From: Allolobophora icterica
Taxonomy: Eukaryota; Annelida; Clitellata; Crassiclitellata; Lumbricidae
Length of the DNA: 64,000 nucleotides
NCBI GenBank assembly: GCA_963556255.1
Contig: OY744612.1
Location: 24,147,692-24,211,691 of the forward strand
Direction: 5' to 3'
A program made the translations under genes and the position numbers. Below, in pieces: positions 56,718 to 64,000 of the stretch. The notes below the pieces were generated by a model. That model was not told where the DNA came from. It was given only the letters and a program-made list of their open reading frames with translations, and ran no database searches. Within the stretch, counting starts at the first letter, position 1. Each line of letters starts with the position of its first letter.

Positions 56718-59700
56718 TCATTTGGTGTCACAGAGGAGCGCCACTCCTCTGCGGATCCAGTGATCTGGGTCTTGGTTTGCTGAAGTCTTGAGCAGCAGAG
56801 GGAATATGTAAGTCAGATCAGTACGTCTGGGTTTCTTGTAAACTGGGCACTCGTACAAACTGGTTCCCTTGCGTCGGTCTGAGTTGATTGCATACACATG
56901 TACAATCGGCAATGGGGTGTACAGGACCTTTGGAGGGGGTTCCATGAGGCGCGAATTACGCCGGTCCCAGCCAGCACCATCTAGGTACAGACCATGGATG
57001 TAGACACCTTAACAGAAACAAATGTAAAAATCTGATTACAGGAATCCTCAATCTAAAAACAAAACTTACACAGTTGCGTCAACAATTAAAATAACATCAT
57101 AATAAAATTACTTTATGAACTAGCAATAATGGCAAACTGTGAAAGAGTAAAATAACACATTAGAAGTTACTTCTACTTGAGCTTAATAAAAAGCAATCCA
57201 GTCAACTCAACACAAACAAACCAAATCCAATCTAATCTAATCCAATTTCATGGCTTCCATAGTGCCATCATGATAATTCCCAAGAACTCAGTCAATGGTC
57301 ACTTTGACAGGGATTGTAATCAAAAACCCTAATCCAATTGAGAAACCTAGTTTAGGCCAGAAAGTCATCAAAGAATTGGTATGAATCGAATTAGGTTGAA
57401 AACAGGTCAGTTCAATCCAATCCAAGTGTTTCATCGAAATAAAGCAAGTGCACTTGTCAGACAGTGTTTAATCTAGACGCCTTTTGGGGGAAAATTTCCC
57501 CCCAGGATTTGTGTTTCCCCCAGAGGCCAGCAATATTATAATGCAGAGACCTGTTTTGTTAAGAAATTTTCCACCCAGGACATGTTGTGCTGCCCCCAGA
57601 GAGGAGTGAAAGAGTAATAGAAGAATAAAATAACAGTATAAGCTGTGAATTGCTAAAAAAGGTTGTCAAAGTTTTAATGACTAAAAAAATGTCTTCAACT
57701 TTTTTCAAGATGAAATTCCTAAAATCCTAAAAATTAAAAATTTTGTGACATAGGAAGACGGATGAAATTTCTCCCAAAAGGTCGCCTTGTTTGGTCCCCC
57801 CGACAAACCTAGTTTCCCCCCTCAGAAGAGGGGACTAGATTAAACACTGCTTGTCAGATGCAAATAAAGTCTACTTACTTAATGATATGTGTAATTAAAC
57901 TTTCTCTTCCAGTGCACGGGCTCATTGCCCATTGTTGTCCACACCAGAATCCAATCTAGTCTAATAACCTCACCAAATGATCCAAATGATTCCAATTCAA
58001 TCCAAAATCAAGCTAATGCCCAACAGTCAAATCTGATCTAATCCAAAGATAAATTTAAACATTTACCCTCGGATGGTGCACTGGTCACATCTTCCTTCCC
58101 CATCTTGGTTACTTCATTGTCCAGCACGACAGCATCCAGTGCCCATCCCTTGTGTGCCCGGGTGATCTCCTGCCTCATGGCCGTCAGGAACCCCTGTGGG
58201 TTGAAGAACCCAGTCATCCAAAAGACGTTGGGGCGACCATCGAACAACCAGCTGTGGAACTGGGTGTTGCGGTCAAGAAGGTCTGTGAACCAGAAGCCGA
58301 GTGTGGCCGACTCCCAGGATATCTGAAAACAAGTCAGTTCAAGGTCAGCTTGTAGACAAGTTCAGAGGTTACCTAGTCCACTTGTCAGTTCAATGTACTC
58401 TTGAGTGGTATAGAGCATATGTGAAACCCAGATAATGATTAACATGCCATTACTCAATGGCAGGTCGGCAAAGGCGCTGACTCCTTGGAAGCCTTGGGTG
58501 CGAATGCACCCAGAGAGAAAGTTCAGTGGGTGCCTGGCACCCAGAAGAATTCGGACCTTAAATTCAAATTTTTAACAACTAAGTAGTCTCACAACTTGAA
58601 AAGTACAACACAAATACGGTACCAACATTGCATGATCTTACAGTCACAGCCCGTACATAAATAATTTATTTATTATTTAAAAAAAATAAAACTGGAACGT
58701 CATCACCGATTTCCAATACTTTTTATAACCTCGTAACCTTTGACAAGAAAACAATTTTCTTTCTCCAAAAATCCGCCAAAACTTACCTACCTAAGTAGAG
58801 TGGGAAGGGGGAGGGAGGGGAGGACCCAGGCACCCAGAGACAAAAGCAAAAGTCGCTGCCTATGCAGGTCATGATTGTAACTTCATCACCACCATACCAT
58901 ACGTTGTCATTAACACTACCACATATTATCTAATCATTAGCATAGCACAACATTACATATTTTAATATTCTATTCTCCTACTCTATCTTGTCATTACCTC
59001 ACCTCATAATAAGTCTGCGTGTACAATGTACATGTATGCATGTTTGTGTGTACGTAGACAGGTAGGTAGGTAGGTGTGTATGCACGTACGCACATACACA
59101 AGTAAGTATGCATGTACATTGTACAGGGTATGCATCAAGACATTTAATGTAGCCTTGCTTACATACTTCTTTAATGATAACTTTTTATACCTTACCATTA
59201 CGTCTTTCATTACCCAACTACAACCCACTGTGCTCATAAACTGACGCAGAGTTTTCTGAGCGAACAGAGTCGCTGTAATATTACCTTTTTCCAGGCACTT
59301 GGAATCCTAGCATCGTACATGGAGTCCAAGGCGTCGCGCAGACTCTCAGACATGATGATTGTTCCATCAATGGCCAGCTTCAGGTCCTTGAGGGTGTTAC
59401 GAACAGATGACACAACCTTGCGCATCCGGTCAATCTCTTGGCCAAGGAAGATGTTGAGTGGATGGAGGAGGCCCATCTTCCGCAACCGCTCCTTCACCTA
59501 GCATAGCAAGCAGCACAGTTCATTATGGTGTAAACAATTACAGCATGTTACCTTTATCGTTGTTACCTTTGAACACTTAAAAGGTGCTACATAAATGTTC
59601 ACTCAAATGCATAACTCAAACAAAATACATTAACATATACATAACGTGCATACATATATAACATACATACGACACACACACACACACACACACATATACA

Positions 59701-62700
59701 AAGGGTGCTGTGATTAGAGTTATCCTCACCTCATGTGGGACAAAGTCAGAAGGCAGCTTTTCAAGCATGTCATCTGCGAGTCGATAAACGACACTTTCTC
59801 TCGTCTCTCCTCCTGATCCGCCCGAGTCCTTTGGTTGGATACTTACGATCGTCTCAAGCATCTCATTTGTCATATTTGTCTGGTATCTTAACGTTTGCAC
59901 ATAACAAAAGATAACTTGTAAACACTACAGTCACCTAACACAAATCAAAACTGCCTAAGTGAAGCTCCATTAAAGGAAACGGCTACATCTGCTGAACCAT
60001 AAAATGCCTTTTTTACATAATATTACACTGAAAACCGTCCTTATTTTAATGGACACCACAGCCAAGTAACACCTTATAATGAGGTTATGTTATAACAAAG
60101 CCACCTTCCATATCTTAATTATACGAAAAAAACTCTTTAGCAGAATTTCAAATAGTGCAACTTAAGCCACTGTAAAAATGTATCAAGGTACTTCACATAG
60201 GAAGTTTGAGAATCTCTCAAACCTGATGAGATGGGCTTCAATGACTGAACGAATGAAGGACTTTAATCCTGATGCCTACCAAATTCTAACTGAATGATTG
60301 CTAAAAAGCCACTGTCATAATTCACAATGCACCTATCAATGGTCACTTCAAGCAAAACCACAGTGGAAACGTACAGTCTGCTGCACAAGCCTGGTCAAAA
60401 ATCCTAAATCCATTGTATCAACAGTATGCCTTCTCATACAGCTGAAGCAATGAAAACAGAGTGATTCCTAAAACCCTTCCTCCATTTTAAATCTTCCAAA
60501 GTAACAAAGGACATTGTCATTTACGTGATATCTGCATTTGAATGAAGGCCAAATGTTTCTGGTGAGTCAACCATTGGCAGACTGTCAATAAACGCTTTGT
60601 ATTCATCCACCGTCTTGCATTTCGGAATCTTGTAACCTATACAAATGAGTCAAAACAGACAGCTAAAACCTACTATATACATTAACACAGGTCAATTTGC
60701 CAAGTTATTCACAGTATTAATTTTTAGTCGACCTCTGTCTAAAAGTTCACCAAAGACCAAAACTGCATGAAAGACTAAAATGCCAGCATCGAACAACCAT
60801 TCAGATAATTGGTGAAATGGTAGCTGTGTATCAAAATGCCAACTTTCAAAGTGAACTTAGTGAAGCTGATTGCACCAGGACATGATGGTGGCAGGCTTCT
60901 CCATAAGCCACCACACCAAGAAGTAAGATTCAGATTATGAGATAAGAACACCTGTTTGATACATTTTTTGAATGTGCTACAAAATATGCATGTATGTAAG
61001 TACTTATGTACAAACATAGGTATGCACGTATGTATCTAGATATTTATACAGCACCAGTGTAGAAACTCTCAAAGGTGCTGCCGCACGGTTATCCAACAGA
61101 TCTAAAAACGTGCAGCGTATACCTAGATTCATCCAATATAAGTAAGTAAGTAAGTAAGTATATTCTTTATTAAACCAGCTGCCAAACAGCACTCTGGTGA
61201 ACAACGTCTGTTAAATAGATCTTCTAAAGTTAATAAACAACCATACATTGGTATATATATATATATATATATAGCATTAACCATAATATGTATATATCAA
61301 TCAATCAATCAATCAAATCATTTTATTGCATCTCAATAGATGTAATGACAACCAAAATTTCAAAAACAATTAAAACAAGAATTATTCGCAGGTCACGCCT
61401 GTTGAGGCAAAAGGTGGCCCCAAAGGGAAGAATTCCCGCTGGGCAGGGACACCTACTGGATTAAGTAGCACGGTCAGTATGGCTGTCTTGAAAGAAACCA
61501 AGGAGGAGAAAGAAAGTAAGGCAAATCAAAACTGCTTAACTAATCTTAACTATCTTACTAAGCTTAACTAACTAAAGCGATGAAGAAAAGTAGAAAGGAA
61601 TAAGAATCACTGGCGAGTAAAAAAAATGGGAGTAGAAGTGGCCCACGTGCGTACACGTGAACCCCACAGCGCAACGACACCCCGTGCGTTCAATGTTAAA
61701 GTTCAATTGCGACAGAACTACAGGGTACAGGGTAAGGTAAGGTAAGGTACAGCGACAGGGTACGGTAACTTAGGTGAAATATATATATATATATATATAT
61801 ATATTACTATATATAGCATAGGCCCAGTTGGTTAGTAAGTATACAGAAGTCTAAAGGGCATACCACTGTGAAACTGGAAGTTCTCAGCAAATATGTGCTC
61901 TCCAAACCAGACTTTGGAATAAGTGTTGAGCAGGCGTTTGTCATAATCGTCTGTCACTCGGCCACCGTACTGCACTTCGCCAACCATGTACCTCACCGTA
62001 TTCCAAGACACGCCCTGCAAAGGTAAGCTAAGTTCAGGTAACTGCTTAAAATTCATAAGGTAGGGTATTATAACTGCTCATTTCTTAGGAAAGGTAAGTC
62101 ACCTGTTGATTACTTAGGACCGTTATGGTAACTTTATTTCTTATGTAAGGTAGGGTAAGGTAACTTAGGTGAAATAAGGTAACTGTTCATTTCTTAGGCA
62201 AGATGGGGTAATGCAACTGCTCATTTCCTGGATCATGTAAAACTGCTTATTTCTCACATAGATCTTAACATTGAGGCAGTCTGGATTTTCCTCTTACAAC
62301 GACAGTAAAAGTACAGACAGTATTATACCAATTATAGCACTGTCTTTTGGAGTCATATCACGAACCGCCTTATAATGAGGCCATGTTATAATGAGTTCAT
62401 TTTCTCTAGGTTAATTAATTTTACGATCCATGTCCCTTACCACATTATATCAGAATCTGTGTTACAATGACCAATCTCCAGTGTACTGCTTTTCTCTCTG
62501 CATTTATTCTTTGAGGAAAGACAAACGATTAAAACATAAACTGACCTTCTTGATGTCCATATCGTCGAGATGGTTCTGGATGAACTGGACAGTGGATGTG
62601 AAATCCGACTGGTTGAATTCGTACGGAATGTTCCATCCAATCGGACCAAACTTCCTTCTCTCCTGAACGGTTGTATGGAGGAAGGCGACAACATAAAGGA

Positions 62701-63667
62701 GTGGCTTCCACTGCAGCATGTTGCTGATGTCAAGCTGGTCTTGCGAGATCAGTCCATAGGTCCTCTTGAGACCAGGCTTGACGCCTTGCGGTGGCTCGGC
62801 GGTGAACTTGATCGATGTCTGGAGAAGGTTTATCGGAAACTTAGGGTGGACCTCGGTCGTGATCCAGCACCGGAACGAGTCGTGGACTGGCTCGGTGGCC
62901 GAGATGGTGTCGAGCAGTTCGTCCATGTAGTCAAGGCACAGATGGCAGTTTTGCAGCAGGACCCAGCCACCTTCGGACATACACTGCAATATGAGGCGCC
63001 GGGAGTGCACCTCCTGACCCTGGCCCATTGAAATGGCTCCATACCCTAAAAACAGTTGAAACACTTTCTGATGATTTCTGTGGAGCCAGATAGTGCCCAG
63101 AGCAACCGTTATCTGCCACCGCCACTAAGCCCTCATGTCAAAAACCAGTCGCTAAGCTATCAACTGCTCACGACTCTGTTCACTAAATACTTTGCTTATT
63201 GTTTAATCATGGTCTCCCGAGTTTTATTTTTGACGAAGACATCAGTAGCAGAATAGGAACAACACTTGCTTATAAGGTACAAGACACAGTACAACAGACT
63301 AACAGTCTAGCAATCGGTCGACGTCACCAGTTCTTTACTTAATTCCTTTTTTGAAATATAAAAATGAATGGGCACACTGAATGGATAGATAGATGATAAG
63401 ACAGATGATTGGATGGAAAGATGAACGAATAGACAGATGGATGTACAGAGAGAGATGAACAGACAGAAAACGTTCACATATTTGTTAACATACAGCTGGT
63501 GATGTGTTTCATCAATCCGTCAAAGACTCACTTATTCCCTTGGCTTTGGCAAGCTTCTCAATGTTTTCTGTTGGATCGGAGCCCATTGAAAGGAAGCAGA
63601 TGAACGGAGTTCTTGCATCGCTCTCGCTCCACATCACATCCATGTCTAAGATGACACCCTCTGCAAA
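56718..63667 (-). CDS. DNAH5: Axonemal dynein heavy chain, DNAH5/DNAH8 clade, C-terminal 604 residues
   Basis: Outer-arm dynein motor subunit of motile cilia. Exons in transcript order: 63667-63532, 63045-62546, 62014-61864, 60636-60525, 59886-59730, 59497-59285, 58322-58067, 57007-56718; 1815 nt, one frame, stop TGA. The piece covers AAA6 and the dynein C-terminal domain. Landmarks in order: [123 protein letters not shown] and the terminal [10 protein letters not shown]. These fit DNAH5 slightly better than DNAH8, but invertebrates may carry one pro-orthologue, so the symbol is approximate. The gene continues upstream beyond the window end. No frameshift or missing hallmark seen. Confidence 0.95.
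57462..57849. mobile_element. TIR MITE in a dynein intron
   Basis: Ends CAGTGTTTAATCTAG / CTAGATTAAACACTG; 9-bp duplication CTTGTCAGA (57453-57461, 57850-57858). The inside shares a module (TGACTAAAAAAA.GTC.TCAACTTTTTTC) with the MITE at 11089 although the termini differ. Confidence 0.8.
58467..58862. mobile_element. Possible degraded hAT-like element
   Basis: Imperfect inverted ends (AGGCGCTGACT versus AGGCAGCGACT) and flanks GGCAGGTC / TGCAGGTC (7 of 8). Interior repeats of GGGTGC..CACCCAG. Confidence 0.35.
59640..59700. repeat. (CA)n-containing microsatellite
   Basis: ACATAC and (AC)n run directly downstream (transcript sense) of a dynein exon. Confidence 0.75.
61252..61804. repeat. Retroelement fragment bounded by AT microsatellites
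   Basis: (TA)n at 61252-61272 and 61779-61804. Between them is (ATCA)n at 61296-61316 followed by CATTTTATTGCATCTCAATAGATG, the look of an antisense retroelement 3' end. Family not identified. Confidence 0.45.
62035..62235. repeat. Degenerate tandem repeat in a dynein intron
   Basis: Three to four copies of TAACTGCTCATTTCTTAGG mixed with AAGGTAAGG, starting right beside the acceptor of exon 61864-62014. Related AAGGTAAGG runs occur at 61730. Confidence 0.55.
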
Positions 63668-63689
63668 CTGCACAAGAAAAGACTCACTC

Positions 63690-64000
63690 ACTGTATTGTA
63701 TTTGGAAATTTGTAAAGCTTTCTTGACAGTAGAATCTATTCAGAGGCACTCTCAACGTGGGAGCCCCAGGGAAAAGAATGCTCTCAAGGAGCAGACAGGT
63801 ACAGAGGAGACCCCAGACAAAATCTTAGGTCGAATTGAGGGGGAGGCCGTTCCAGGAGGAGGGACCTACAATAGCAAACGCACAATGTTGGCCATAGGAG
63901 TCCTTGCCCAAGAGACAGAGATCAAGTCGATAAGTGGAGCGAAGGGGATGGAGGGAGGCTACGGAGGTGGGTTTGTGCATTAAATCACAGAGATACTTGG
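63690..64000 (-). mobile_element. LINE 3' fragment, antisense, running off the window
   Basis: Begins AAATTTGTAAAGCTTTCTTGAC and TTCAGAGGCACTCTC, the antisense of the LINE tail at 30421-30490. The rest (GAGGCCGTTCCAGGAGGAG) matches the antisense of the usual WNxLP region. Upstream of the first visible dynein exon, so in an intron. Confidence 0.5.

Noticed and set aside
58038..58326. Plus-strand frames antisense to the dynein exons (58105-58326, 62570-63031)
   Set aside because: The minus strand carries the highly conserved dynein C-terminus; the plus frames are shadows.

Overview
This window is nuclear DNA from an animal. Four spliced genes share 64 kb, introns follow GT-AG rules, exons are short, and the space between them is filled with tRNA-derived SINEs, 5'-truncated CR1/L2-like LINEs and non-autonomous DNA transposons. 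An axonemal outer-arm dynein heavy chain implies motile cilia. The mosaic MAM/PAN/C-type-lectin/WSC receptor fits a marine invertebrate (deuterostome or lophotrochozoan). I cannot name the species. Nothing in the window looks bacterial, viral or organellar.

Layout. (1) About 948-7545, plus strand: C-terminal ~668 residues of a sodium/phosphate cotransporter of family SLC34 in seven exons; its 5' end is not visible. (2) 7546-12826: intergenic, with 3' UTR, a LINE remnant, DNA-transposon copies (one nested inside another) and the promoter region of the next gene. (3) 12827-41198, plus strand: a complete gene of at least 28 coding exons for a type I membrane protein of about 1312 residues: signal peptide, MAM, five PAN/Apple-like modules joined by tiny symmetric linker exons, a C-type lectin domain split by a WSC domain, a second C-type lectin domain, a transmembrane helix and a Ser-rich tail. 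(4) 42742-53835, minus strand: complete ZPR1 in 13 exons (447 residues). (5) 53836-56717: intergenic, with a LINE remnant and a hairpin. (6) 56718 to the window end, minus strand: the last eight exons (604 residues) of an axonemal dynein heavy chain of the DNAH5/DNAH8 clade. Genes 3 and 4 converge at 41.2-42.7 kb; ZPR1 and the dynein lie in tandem.

The genes share no obvious pathway: phosphate uptake at the plasma membrane, a putative adhesion or recognition receptor, a translation-factor/SMN-linked zinc protein, and ciliary motility. The strongest observation is the receptor gene. A complete WSC cassette (three exons, 336 nt, phase 1 at both ends) sits in the intron that splits the long-loop region of a C-type lectin domain, and nine linker exons of 27-45 nt are all phase 1-1, so many isoforms could be made without breaking the frame.

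The repeat landscape is unusually readable. Several DNA elements keep matching target-site duplications, one is nested in ZPR1 intron 1, and SINEs share a 3' hairpin tail with a LINE present in the same window. Gene models were read by eye from splice signals, phase and remembered family sequences; no database search was run.
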